DNA of 64,000 bases, from NCBI RefSeq assembly GCF_030284385.1, contig NZ_CP127221.1:62001-126000 (forward strand). Reading direction: 5' to 3'. A program made the translations under genes and the position numbers. The DNA comes from Altererythrobacter rubellus. Lineage in GTDB: Bacteria > Pseudomonadota > Alphaproteobacteria > Sphingomonadales > Sphingomonadaceae. The notes beneath the pieces are model-generated. The model worked only from the letters and a program-made list of their open reading frames with translations. It had not been told where the DNA came from and did not search any database. The stretch's first letter is position 1, and each line of letters opens with the position of its first letter. Positions 8,826 to 17,164 of the stretch are shown here, piece after piece.

Positions 8826-9133
8826 GAGAACCACTAAGCTATCCAGAAAACACAGGCCACGCCGAATATGGCAGTAAACTGATCAGCTTCGCCGCGCCGC
8901 GAAGTGAAAGGCGCATCCGTAGGTCGACGGACGGTCCATATCTAGCAAGATGAACACCGCTAAGATTGAGATCGCGGCGGAGGCAAGAATCGCCTTGCGG
9001 CTGTGGATCAGTTTTCTATGATCCAAGTAAGAGGCATGGCTGCAGCGCATGCAAGGAAACCGCAGACAGGCTCTAGGGATTGCGCGCCACGCCATTGCCG
9101 CCGCATCGATGCTAGGGTAGGGGTTCTGCCACA
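8826..9133 (+). other. Intergenic region upstream of crtY, no supported gene
   Basis: 308 bases between the S9 terminator and crtY. It should carry the promoter of the carotenoid operon, but I cannot place a convincing -35/-10 pair. A minus-strand frame ending at 8883 encodes a short hydrophobic helix but has no good start codon or ribosome-binding site, so I do not call it. Confidence 0.5.
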
Positions 9134-10342
9134 ATGAATGGGCGCGAAACCGATGTAGCAATTGTGGGCGGCGGACTCGCTGGCGGGCTGATCGCGCTGG
9201 CGCTGCATCGCGCACATCCCGAAATTCGATTCCAGCTGATAGAGGCGGGCAAGGCGCTTGGCGGGCATCACCGCTGGAGCTGGTTTGGCAGCGATCTTTC
9301 TGACGAAGGGAACTCGCTGCTGGATGGCTTTACCAAAACCGAATGGAATAATGGCTATGAAGTCGCTTTCCCTGATTATCATCGGTCAATGGAGGCAGGA
9401 TACCGCTCGCTGTCCTCGGTTGACTTCGACGCTGCTTTGCGCGATCTCTTGCCTAATCAGTCCCTGCGCATTGACTGCAAAGTTAATCAGCTCGAAGCGA
9501 CCGGTGTTACGCTAGAAAACGGCGAACGCGTTGCTGCCCGCGCAGTTATTGATTCTCGCAGTGTGCCGCCTTCAAAACATTTGCTGGGCGGCTGGCAGAT
9601 CTTCACCGGACGTCATTTCAAATATGATCAGCCCCATGGGCTGTCGCAGCCGGTGATAATGGATGCGAGTGTCGATCAGCATACGCCAGCAGGCAATCAT
9701 AGCGCCTATCGTTTTATGTATGTGCTGCCGCTGGCCAAGGATGAGCTGTTCTTGGAAGACACCTACTATGACGAGACCCGGGTACTTGACGAGGATTTGC
9801 TAAGTCGTCGGATCGATGAATATGCAGCAGAAAAGGGTTTCCGCAATGGGGTCGAGATAGGCCGTGAGAAAGGCATTTTGCCCGTCATCACTGGCGGCAA
9901 TTTCGACGCCTATCGGGCCAGCATCGACATCCCGGGGGTTGCCATGGCGGGTGCGCGTGGCGGGTTCAGCCACCCGCTAACCAGCTACACTATGCCGATC
10001 GCTGTCGAGAACGCATTGGCGATCGCCTCTCATGCCCACTTGTCCGGCCCGCTGCTGGCGCATTTCGTCCGTGAACGTGCCAATAAACATTGGCGTAAGA
10101 CGTCGATTTACCGCGCGCTGGGCCGAATGCTTTTCAAAGCTGCGGAACCAGAACGCCGTGTGGACATTTTTCAAAAGTTCTATCGGCTCCCACAAGATCT
10201 GATTGAGCGATTCTATGCGTGCCACACGACCTTGCCTGACAAGTTCCGCATCTTCACTGGCAAGCCGCCTGTACCTATTTCGCGTGCAATCCGCGCGCTT
10301 GCGAGCAAGGGGGATCCCTTGATCATGGAGAAAACCGAATGA
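9134..10342 (+). CDS. crtY: Lycopene beta-cyclase CrtY
   Basis: 402 residues. The FAD-binding motif VGGGLAGG is at 11-18, followed by the acidic strand end (LIEAG) and GGHHRWSWFGSDL, a CrtY-type segment. FLEDTYYDE and GARGGFSHPLTSYTMP match the conserved 'FIEDTxY' and 'GxRGGxxHPxTxYSxP' regions of bacterial CrtY. It converts lycopene to beta-carotene at the membrane. It is first in the operon crtY-crtI-LOG-crtB and overlaps crtI by 4 nt (ATGA). No clear purine-rich SD precedes ATG 9134. crtE and any hydroxylase or ketolase genes (crtZ, crtG, crtW) are not in this window. Confidence 0.93.
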   Translation: MNGRETDVAIVGGGLAGGLIALALHRAHPEIRFQLIEAGKALGGHHRWSWFGSDLSDEGNSLLDGFTKTEWNNGYEVAFPDYHRSMEAGYRSLSSVDFDAALRDLLPNQSLRIDCKVNQLEATGVTLENGERVAARAVIDSRSVPPSKHLLGGWQIFTGRHFKYDQPHGLSQPVIMDASVDQHTPAGNHSAYRFMYVLPLAKDELFLEDTYYDETRVLDEDLLSRRIDEYAAEKGFRNGVEIGREKGILPVITGGNFDAYRASIDIPGVAMAGARGGFSHPLTSYTMPIAVENALAIASHAHLSGPLLAHFVRERANKHWRKTSIYRALGRMLFKAAEPERRVDIFQKFYRLPQDLIERFYACHTTLPDKFRIFTGKPPVPISRAIRALASKGDPLIMEKTE

Positions 10343-11904
10343 ACGCCGCCTCCACGCCAGTTACACCGCTGGTCCGCGCACCGCAAATAGCCGATCCTGC
10401 CAAATATGAAGGGAAGACGGCCTGCGTGATCGGATCCGGATTTGGCGGGATGGCACTTGCGATCCGGCTGCAATCAGCTGGCATCGCAACGACCGTTATT
10501 GAATCCCGCGATAAACCCGGCGGGCGGGCCTATTTCTGGGAAAAGGACGGCTTTATTTTCGATGGTGGGCCAACAGTTGTCACTGACCCCCCTTGCCTGA
10601 AAGAGCTTTGGGAAATCACCGGCCACGACATGGCCGAAGATGTTGAGCTGATGAAGGTAATGCCGTTCTACCGGCTCAACTGGCCCGACGGCACGAACTT
10701 CGATTATTCGAATGACGAAGAGAGCCTGAATGCAGAAATCGCAAAGCTCGACCCTGCCGATATCGCAGGCTATGCGGAATTCTTGGAATATGCCGCCGGC
10801 GTATACGAGGAAGGTTATCTGAAACTCGGCACCGTGCCCTTCCTCGATTTCAAAAGCATGCTGAAAGCCGCGCCCGCGCTGATCAAGAAACAGGCCTGGC
10901 GCAGCGTTTATTCCATGGTTTCAAGCTATGTAAAAAGTGAGAAGCTACGCGAAGCGCTGTCGTTCCACACGCTGCTGGTTGGCGGCAATCCGATGAACAC
11001 CAGTGCGATTTACGCGCTGATTCACAAGCTGGAAAAAGATGGCGGCGTGTGGTGGACACGCGGCGGCACCAACCGCTTGATCGCCGGAATGGTGCGCCAC
11101 TTCGAGCGACTAGGCGGTACGATGCGCGTGGGCGATGCCGTGACGCAGGTTCACACCATCGGCAACAAGGCGAGCGAAGTCGAAACCGCCAGCGGGTGGA
11201 AACAACGTTTTGACGCGGTCGCTTCGAATGCGGACATTATGCATTCCTATCGTGACCTGCTGAAAGGCACCAAGCGCGGCAAGGATTATGCGAAGTCTTT
11301 ATCGCGCAAAAGCTTCAGCCCCGGACTGTTTGTGGTGCATTTCGGGCTTGAAGGCACATGGCCTGGCATCCCCCATCACATGATCCTGTTCGGACCGCGC
11401 TACAAAGGCCTGCTGGATGATATCTACAAGCAAGGTGTGCTGCCGCAGGATTTTAGCATCTATCTGCACCATCCCACGGTGACTGATCCCAGCATGGCGC
11501 CCAAGGGCAAGAGCACCTTCTACGCGCTGGTCCCGGTCGCTCATATGGGCAAACTGGCGGTGGATTGGGACGAAGTCGGCCCCATGCTTGAAAAGCGCAT
11601 TCTGGATGAAATTGGGCGTCGTCTGATCCCTGACATCCATGACCGGATCGTGACCAAGTTCAGCTATGCACCAAATGATTTTGCGCATGACCTGAACGCC
11701 CATCTGGGCAGCGCTTTCAGCCTTGAGCCGGTGCTGTGGCAGAGCGCTTATCTGCGTGGTCACAACCGCGACGATTTGATCGACAATTTCTATCTTGTGG
11801 GCGCAGGCACGCATCCGGGTGCAGGCATTCCCGGCGTTGTCGGCAGCGCAAAAGCAACTGCGGGCTTGATGCTAGAAGACTTGGGCGTAAAGACGCCTGC
11901 GTGA
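10339..11904 (+). CDS. crtI: Phytoene desaturase CrtI
   Basis: 521 residues, within the usual 490-520 for bacterial CrtI. The N-terminal dinucleotide motif GSGFGGMA is at 32-39, then VIESRDKPGGRAYFWEKDGFIFDGGPTV, the classical CrtI signature. The C-terminal FAD motif VGAGTHPGAGIPGVVGSAKATAGL is intact. The enzyme introduces four double bonds to turn phytoene into lycopene. It is translationally coupled at both ends: ATG overlaps the crtY stop and its own stop overlaps the GTG of the LOG gene (GTGA). Confidence 0.96.
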   Translation: MNAASTPVTPLVRAPQIADPAKYEGKTACVIGSGFGGMALAIRLQSAGIATTVIESRDKPGGRAYFWEKDGFIFDGGPTVVTDPPCLKELWEITGHDMAEDVELMKVMPFYRLNWPDGTNFDYSNDEESLNAEIAKLDPADIAGYAEFLEYAAGVYEEGYLKLGTVPFLDFKSMLKAAPALIKKQAWRSVYSMVSSYVKSEKLREALSFHTLLVGGNPMNTSAIYALIHKLEKDGGVWWTRGGTNRLIAGMVRHFERLGGTMRVGDAVTQVHTIGNKASEVETASGWKQRFDAVASNADIMHSYRDLLKGTKRGKDYAKSLSRKSFSPGLFVVHFGLEGTWPGIPHHMILFGPRYKGLLDDIYKQGVLPQDFSIYLHHPTVTDPSMAPKGKSTFYALVPVAHMGKLAVDWDEVGPMLEKRILDEIGRRLIPDIHDRIVTKFSYAPNDFAHDLNAHLGSAFSLEPVLWQSAYLRGHNRDDLIDNFYLVGAGTHPGAGIPGVVGSAKATAGLMLEDLGVKTPA

Positions 11905-12494
11905 CTCAAAAACTGAACCGCCTAGCTGTTTATTGCGGCTCCGCCACGCCGGATGATGCACGCTATATCGAACTAGCTACTGAGGTTGGTCGCTCGCTGG
12001 CCTTGCGCGAGATTGGCGTCGTTTATGGCGGCGGGCGGCTGGGCCTGATGGGCGCGGTTGCTCGCGGTGCGCTCGATGCAGGAGGCGCAGTGATCGGCGT
12101 GATCCCCGAAGCGCTGTTTAATTCAGAGGTCGCCAATCACGATTGCACAGAGCTCTACACTGTTTCCGGCATGCATGAGCGCAAACAGCGCTTCGCCGAT
12201 CTGTCGGACGGTTTCGTCACGATACCCGGCGGGGTCGGCACCATGGACGAGCTTTGGGAAGCGATGAGCTGGGCGCAGCTTGGATATCACTCCAAGCCTG
12301 TAGGCCTGCTCAACACGATGGCGTTTTTCGATCATCTGATCGCCTTCAATGAAAAGATGGCGGAAGTCGGCTTTGTTCGCCCGGCGCATCAGAACATCCT
12401 GATCCACGATACGACTATAGGCGGCCTGATTAACAAAATGACCGCGTATGAACCCCACACGCCTATCTTTCGCATGAAAGCCGAGGATCTGTGA
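11901..12494 (+). CDS. LOG-family protein (TIGR00730 Rossmann-fold phosphoribohydrolase-like)
   Basis: 197 residues starting at GTG 11901, which overlaps the crtI stop (GTGA). Both diagnostic LOG motifs are present: GGGRLGLMG at 43-51 and PGGVGTMDE at 109-117, with Arg95 before the second. Characterised LOG proteins cleave the ribose-phosphate from cytokinin nucleotides or other nucleoside 5'-monophosphates; some bacterial members do this for purine monophosphates. Position inside the carotenoid operon implies co-expression with crtI and crtB, but no biochemical link is known to me. The frame is open further upstream within crtI, but homology begins at about residue 5. Confidence 0.9.
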   Translation: MTQKLNRLAVYCGSATPDDARYIELATEVGRSLALREIGVVYGGGRLGLMGAVARGALDAGGAVIGVIPEALFNSEVANHDCTELYTVSGMHERKQRFADLSDGFVTIPGGVGTMDELWEAMSWAQLGYHSKPVGLLNTMAFFDHLIAFNEKMAEVGFVRPAHQNILIHDTTIGGLINKMTAYEPHTPIFRMKAEDL

Positions 12495-12522
12495 AAAGGC
12501 GTTCTTTTTTGATGTCCGCGCC

Positions 12523-12594
12523 GCCTGCACCCTCCACCCTTCCACCCGGAGCCGACCGGGATACCATCCGGGTGGAAGGGTGGAGGGTGCAGGC
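12523..12594. repeat. Long perfect palindrome between the LOG gene and crtB
   Basis: Two 28-nt arms, 12523-12550 (starts GCCTGCACCCTC) and 12567-12594 (ends GAGGGTGCAGGC), are exact reverse complements around a 16-nt loop. No T-run follows on either strand, so it is not a standard terminator. A related copy lies at 17058-17117. In RNA it would form a very stable hairpin 22 nt before the crtB start and could affect mRNA stability or coupling. Confidence 0.93.
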
Positions 12595-12615
12595 TGGCCA
12601 GGCAGCGGGTCAACC

Positions 12616-13563
12616 ATGACCCGTCCCGAACTAGTCGAAGCAAGCCGCCTTGCAATCAAGCGAGGTTCGAAGAGCTTCTCCGCTGCCAGCCGCTTATTCG
12701 ACCGTACCACGCGAGAGCGAGTTTGGATGCTCTACGCATGGTGCCGCCGCTGCGATGACTTAACCGATGCGCAGGATATGGGCGGTGAACTGGGTGACCA
12801 ATCCGATATCGCGGCCAAGGTCGAGCTTATATGCTCATTGACCGCCAAAGCCCTTGCAGGTGAGGAAACCGGCGACATTGCGTTCGACGCTTTCGGACAG
12901 GTTGCCAACGAGGTCGGGCTGACAATTGACGATGCCGAAGCCGTAATCGCAGGTTTCCAGCTTGATGCGGAAGACTGGCGCCCACGCACCGAAGCCGATC
13001 TAATGCGCTATTGCTGGCATGTCGCGGGCGCGGTTGGCGTGATGATGGCGCTAGTAATGGGTGTGAAGCGCGAAGATGCGGACACGCTGGATCGCGCTTG
13101 TGATCTAGGCCTCGCGTTTCAGCTGGCGAATATTGCACGTGATGTCGTGGAAGATGACGCCGCGGGGCGTTGCTATCTACCGGCAATCTGGCTGGTCGAG
13201 GAAGATATCGAGCCCGGTCAGCACACCAAGCCGCACTATCGGCAGGAGCTTGCCGATATGGCGGCGCGGCTTGTCCGGCGGATGCAGGTGCATGCGGCCT
13301 CTTCACGGATCGGTGCGGCAAGATTGCCGTTCCGCTGCCGTTGGGCAATACTTTCCGCGGCGCGCATCTACACTGCGATTGGCCGCGAAGTGCTGGCCAA
13401 AGGCCCCGCTGCATGGGACCACAGGGTCTACACATCCAAAGTAAAAAAGATCGGGCACGCGCTCGCCGCGTTCGCCGAAGCATTGGTCAACCGTCCGCCG
13501 CAGCTTGACGACGAGCCACGGTGGCGGCGTTCCGATCTTGCTGAGAATGCCGCCAGCGCGTAG
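12616..13563 (+). CDS. crtB: Phytoene synthase CrtB
   Basis: 315 residues of the squalene/phytoene synthase family. The GSKSFS start region (17-22) and both Mg-diphosphate motifs are present: DDLTD at 47-51 within YAWCRRCDDLTD, and NIARDVVEDD at 172-181 followed by GRCYLPAIWL. It condenses two geranylgeranyl diphosphates to phytoene. I take ATG 12616 because the family homology begins there; the frame is open back to 12580 but that stretch lies inside the palindrome. It is likely in the crtY-crtI-LOG operon, separated from LOG by the long palindrome. The carboxylase genes follow after 10 nt. Confidence 0.95.
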   Translation: MTRPELVEASRLAIKRGSKSFSAASRLFDRTTRERVWMLYAWCRRCDDLTDAQDMGGELGDQSDIAAKVELICSLTAKALAGEETGDIAFDAFGQVANEVGLTIDDAEAVIAGFQLDAEDWRPRTEADLMRYCWHVAGAVGVMMALVMGVKREDADTLDRACDLGLAFQLANIARDVVEDDAAGRCYLPAIWLVEEDIEPGQHTKPHYRQELADMAARLVRRMQVHAASSRIGAARLPFRCRWAILSAARIYTAIGREVLAKGPAAWDHRVYTSKVKKIGHALAAFAEALVNRPPQLDDEPRWRRSDLAENAASA

Positions 13564-13573
13564 CGTTGAGCAC

Positions 13574-15508
13574 ATGTTTTCAAAGCTTCTTATTGCCAAT
13601 CGTGGCGAGATCGCATGCCGCATCATCCGCACCGCACGCGCGATGGGGATCGCGACGGTTGCAGTTTATTCCGACGCCGATGCCAAAGCGCTGCATGTGC
13701 GGCAAGCGGACGAGGCGGTGCACATTGGCCCCTCGCCAACAGCGGAAAGCTATCTCGTGGGCGAGAAGATCATCGCGGCGGCGAAAGAGACCGGCGCTGA
13801 GGCGATCCACCCGGGCTATGGATTCCTGTCTGAGAATGCGGGCTTTGCTCAGGCTGTGATCGACGCCGGGCTGATCTGGGTTGGGCCGAAGCCTGCCAGC
13901 ATCGAGGCGATGGGTCTGAAAGATGCGGCGAAAGAGCGCATGATCGCCGCCGGTGTCCCTGTGACGCCGGGTTATCTGGGCGAAGACCAGTCGGCCGAGC
14001 GCCTAAAGAGAGAGGCCGATGCCATTGGCTATCCGATGTTGATAAAGGCGGTCGCAGGCGGCGGCGGCAAGGGGATGCGCAAGGTCGATGCCCCGGCCGA
14101 CTTCGAAGCCGCGCTGGAGAGTTGCAAGCGCGAGGCCAAGGCGAGCTTCGGCAATGACGAAGTATTACTGGAAAAATGGATCACCTCGCCGCGCCATATA
14201 GAGGTGCAGGTGTTCGGAGATAGCCACGGCAATGTCGTCCACCTGTTCGAACGCGACTGCTCGCTCCAGCGCCGCCACCAAAAGGTGATCGAGGAAGCCC
14301 CCGCCCCCGGCATGGACGAGGCGACCCGCGAGGACATCTGCGCCGCCGCTGTGCGCGCTGCCAAGGCGGTCGATTACGAAGGCGCGGGCACGATCGAGTT
14401 TATTGCCGATGCCAGCGAAGGCCTGCGCGCCGACCGCATCTTCTTCATGGAAATGAACACGCGACTTCAGGTCGAGCATCCGGTGACCGAGGAGATCACC
14501 GGTGTCGATCTGGTGGAGTGGCAGCTGCGCGTGGCGAGCGGGGAGCCAATCCCGCTAAGCCAAGAAGAGCTGAGCATCAACGGCCACGCCATCGAAGCGC
14601 GGCTTTATGCGGAGGACCCGGCGAAAGGGTTTTTGCCGAGCATGGGGCGGCTCAATCACTTCTACCTTCGCGACTACGGTGCATCAGACCGCATCGAAAC
14701 AGGCGTGGAAGAAGGCGATGAAATCAGCCCGAATTACGACCCTATGATCGCCAAACTTATAAGCCGCAGTGAAGATCGCGAAGGGGCTATTGACTCACTC
14801 CTTCACATCGTCGGACGCAGCTCAGTTTGGCCGGTCGTATCCAATGCTGCATTCCTCTTCGAATGTTTGTCGCACCCAGAATTTCGCGCGGCGAATGTCT
14901 CGACAGGCTTCATCGAAGAGCACGCCGACGATCTCACAATTTTAGACGAGCCTTCGACGGATGCGCTAGAAGACGCGATCGCGCACCTCGTCTCCGATTT
15001 TCATTCAGAGTCATACGGCGAAACCAAAGCGGAAATAGAGTTCTGGCCCTTGGGCTTTCGGCTTAACCAGCCCTCAAATGCAAAAGCCGCGGTGATGGTT
15101 GGCGGATCGACCAAAAGCGTCGTCGTCCATCCTATGTCGATTTATAACCCGCATGGCTCGAACTCTCCTTCCGTGATCCGCGAGGTTGAAGCTATCGATG
15201 CTGATCATGCTGTTGTGGTCGAACGCGGTCGCACCTTCATGCTCTCTTTGCGCTCGGATGGTGACGGCCATGCCTCAGCTGCCGACGGCGCGATCCTCGC
15301 GCCGATGCCGGGCAAGGTCATTGCCGTCAATGTAGCCGAGGGCGATGCGGTGACCGCTGGGCAGCGCCTGATGGTGCTCGAAGCGATGAAGATGGAGCAC
15401 GCGCTCACCGCCCCGTTCGACGGGACCGTGACCGAACTTTCCGCCAGCGAGGGCGGGCAGGTGCAGGTCGAGGCGGTGCTGTGCGTGGTGGAGCCGTCCG
15501 AAGAGTGA
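13574..15508 (+). CDS. Acyl-CoA carboxylase alpha subunit (biotin carboxylase + BCCP)
   Basis: 644 residues. The start MFSKLLIANRGEIACRIIRTA is the standard biotin carboxylase opening; GGGGKGM marks the ATP-grasp loop, and EMNTRLQVEHPVTE the metal-binding region. The C-terminal biotinyl domain carries EAMKMEH with the biotin Lys at 606. Length and domain order match methylcrotonyl-, geranyl- or propionyl-CoA carboxylase alpha subunits rather than a housekeeping AccC. ATG 13574 is 10 nt after crtB; the longer frame from 13505 overlaps crtB and lacks homology. The beta subunit follows with a GTGA overlap. Which acyl-CoA is carboxylated cannot be settled by reading. Confidence 0.93.
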   Translation: MFSKLLIANRGEIACRIIRTARAMGIATVAVYSDADAKALHVRQADEAVHIGPSPTAESYLVGEKIIAAAKETGAEAIHPGYGFLSENAGFAQAVIDAGLIWVGPKPASIEAMGLKDAAKERMIAAGVPVTPGYLGEDQSAERLKREADAIGYPMLIKAVAGGGGKGMRKVDAPADFEAALESCKREAKASFGNDEVLLEKWITSPRHIEVQVFGDSHGNVVHLFERDCSLQRRHQKVIEEAPAPGMDEATREDICAAAVRAAKAVDYEGAGTIEFIADASEGLRADRIFFMEMNTRLQVEHPVTEEITGVDLVEWQLRVASGEPIPLSQEELSINGHAIEARLYAEDPAKGFLPSMGRLNHFYLRDYGASDRIETGVEEGDEISPNYDPMIAKLISRSEDREGAIDSLLHIVGRSSVWPVVSNAAFLFECLSHPEFRAANVSTGFIEEHADDLTILDEPSTDALEDAIAHLVSDFHSESYGETKAEIEFWPLGFRLNQPSNAKAAVMVGGSTKSVVVHPMSIYNPHGSNSPSVIREVEAIDADHAVVVERGRTFMLSLRSDGDGHASAADGAILAPMPGKVIAVNVAEGDAVTAGQRLMVLEAMKMEHALTAPFDGTVTELSASEGGQVQVEAVLCVVEPSEE

Positions 15509-17052
15509 GTTGGGAGCGCGAACTCGAGGAACTGCGCAAGCGCGAAGAGCTCGCCGAGCAAATGGGCGGGCCGGAAAAGGTCGCGCGGCAGCATGGTCGC
15601 GGCAAGATGGATGCCCGCGCGCGGCTGAACGCGATCTGCGACGAAGGCTCCTTCCGCGAAATTGGCAAGGTCGCCGGGAATGCGACCTATGACGAGAACG
15701 GCGATCTGGTCAGCGTGCTTCCCGCACCCTTCCTTTTCGGCAAGGCAACCGTGCATGGTCGCCCGGTGGTGGCAACCGCCGACGATTTCACCATTCGCGG
15801 CGGCGCGGCAGACGCAGGCATCAAGCGCAAGATGGTACAGGCCGAGCAGATGGCGCATGAGCTGAAGCTGCCGATCATCAAGATGATCGATGGCACGGGC
15901 GGCGGCGGATCGGTCAAAACGCTGGAAATGATCGGCGCGACCTATATTCCCGCGGTTCCCGGGTGGGGCGATACAGTCAAAAACCTAGACACTGTGCCGG
16001 TTGTCGCGTTGGCGCTGGGGCCGACAGCGGGTCTTGGCGCCGCGCGGGTCGCCGCCAGCCACTATTCAATCATGGTACGCGGCCTAAGCCAGATTTTCGC
16101 CGCTGGCCCCGCCGTGGTCGATGGATTGGGCGAAAGCTACAAGGGTTCTGACGATCACGCCCGCGCCAAGGAAGAACTCGGCGGCAGCGACATCCACACG
16201 CGCAATGGCGTGGTCGATGATGAAGTCGCATCCGAAGCTGAAGCCTTTGCCCGCGCGCGACACTTCCTCGCCTTCATGCCCGAACATGTCGGACAACTGG
16301 CGCGCCGTTCCAACTGCACCGATCCGGTTTACCGCCGCGAAGAAGCCTTGCTCTCCCTCGTCCCCCGCGAAGACAAGCAAGTCTATTCGATGCGCCGCTG
16401 CATGGACATGGTGTTCGACCAAGGCACTGTGTTCGAAATCGGCAAGATGTGGGGCCGCGCCGCGATCACGGCGCTGGCAAGGCTAGACGGATGGCCGGTC
16501 GCCGTGGTGGCCAGCGATCCCAGCTTCCTTGGCGGGTCGTGGGATGCGAAGACCAGCGAGAAGGTAGAGCGCTTTGTCAAACTCGCGGACCAGTTCCGCC
16601 TGCCAATCGTCCATCTGGTCGACAATCCCGGCTTCATGATCGGCCGCGAAGCCGAAATGGCAGGCACAATCCGCTATGGCGTGCAGGCCATGAACGCGAT
16701 CTACAAAGCGACTGTGCCACTAGCGAGCATCGTATTGCGGCGCGCCTATGGCATTGCCGGCAGCGCGATGAGCAATGCAGACCTCTACCAATACCGATTC
16801 TGCTGGCCGTCAGGTGATTGGGGAAGTCTGCCAATCGCTGGCGGGCTGGAAGTGGCTTACAAGTCAGAGCTGGTAGCAGCCGATGATCCAGAGGCGCTGC
16901 TTGAAGAGATCAAGGAACGGCTAAACAAGGTAACGTCACCGTTCCGAAGCGCTGAACGCTTCAATGTCGAGGATATCATCGACCCGCGCGATACGCGGCC
17001 ATTGCTGTGCGAATTTGCAGATCTGGCTTGGCGGAAACTGAATTCTGATTAA
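15505..17052 (+). CDS. Acyl-CoA carboxylase beta subunit (carboxyltransferase)
   Basis: 515 residues starting at GTG 15505, overlapping the alpha-subunit stop. It opens with WERELEELRKREELAEQMGG and GRGKMDARARL, and has the ACC/PCC-type carboxyltransferase blocks: GGAADAGIKRKMVQAEQMA, IDGTGGGGSV, and in the C-terminal half VDNPGFMIGREAE. It transfers CO2 from carboxybiotin to an acyl-CoA. It is the partner of the preceding gene. Given the valine pathway at 24-30 kb, a propionyl-CoA role is plausible but methylcrotonyl- or geranyl-type activity is equally possible. The second palindromic repeat starts 6 nt after the stop. Confidence 0.9.
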   Translation: MSWERELEELRKREELAEQMGGPEKVARQHGRGKMDARARLNAICDEGSFREIGKVAGNATYDENGDLVSVLPAPFLFGKATVHGRPVVATADDFTIRGGAADAGIKRKMVQAEQMAHELKLPIIKMIDGTGGGGSVKTLEMIGATYIPAVPGWGDTVKNLDTVPVVALALGPTAGLGAARVAASHYSIMVRGLSQIFAAGPAVVDGLGESYKGSDDHARAKEELGGSDIHTRNGVVDDEVASEAEAFARARHFLAFMPEHVGQLARRSNCTDPVYRREEALLSLVPREDKQVYSMRRCMDMVFDQGTVFEIGKMWGRAAITALARLDGWPVAVVASDPSFLGGSWDAKTSEKVERFVKLADQFRLPIVHLVDNPGFMIGREAEMAGTIRYGVQAMNAIYKATVPLASIVLRRAYGIAGSAMSNADLYQYRFCWPSGDWGSLPIAGGLEVAYKSELVAADDPEALLEEIKERLNKVTSPFRSAERFNVEDIIDPRDTRPLLCEFADLAWRKLNSD

Positions 17053-17057
17053 GCCTG

Positions 17058-17117
17058 GCCACCCGGATTGCCACTCCTGAGTAGGATCCGAGTGGAAGGG
17101 TGTAGGGAGCGGGTGGC
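17058..17117. repeat. Degenerate second copy of the palindromic repeat
   Basis: Outer arms GCCACCCG (17058-17065) and CGGGTGGC (17110-17117) pair perfectly, with inner CCACTC/GAGTGG pairs. The right half, from TCCGAGTGGAAGGGTGTAGG, matches the right arm of the repeat at 12567 at most positions. The left arm appears shortened. It lies just after the carboxylase stop codon. Confidence 0.75.
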
Positions 17118-17164
17118 TCGGTAAAGGTCAGGACGGATGTTCTGACGGCACGCAACAAAACGCC

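Noticed and set aside
8883-9215. Minus-strand ORF with a hydrophobic helix upstream of crtY
   Set aside because: The hydrophobic stretch is plausible for a tiny membrane protein, but no ATG/GTG with a ribosome-binding site precedes it and the long version overlaps crtY.
12523-12594. Terminator between the LOG gene and crtB
   Set aside because: The stem is very strong but no T-run follows on either strand; the TTTTTT lies before it. Treated as a repeat.
15505-17052. Assignment of the carboxylase specifically as propionyl-CoA or methylcrotonyl-CoA carboxylase
   Set aside because: Substrate-determining residues cannot be judged by eye, and no leucine-pathway genes adjoin it.
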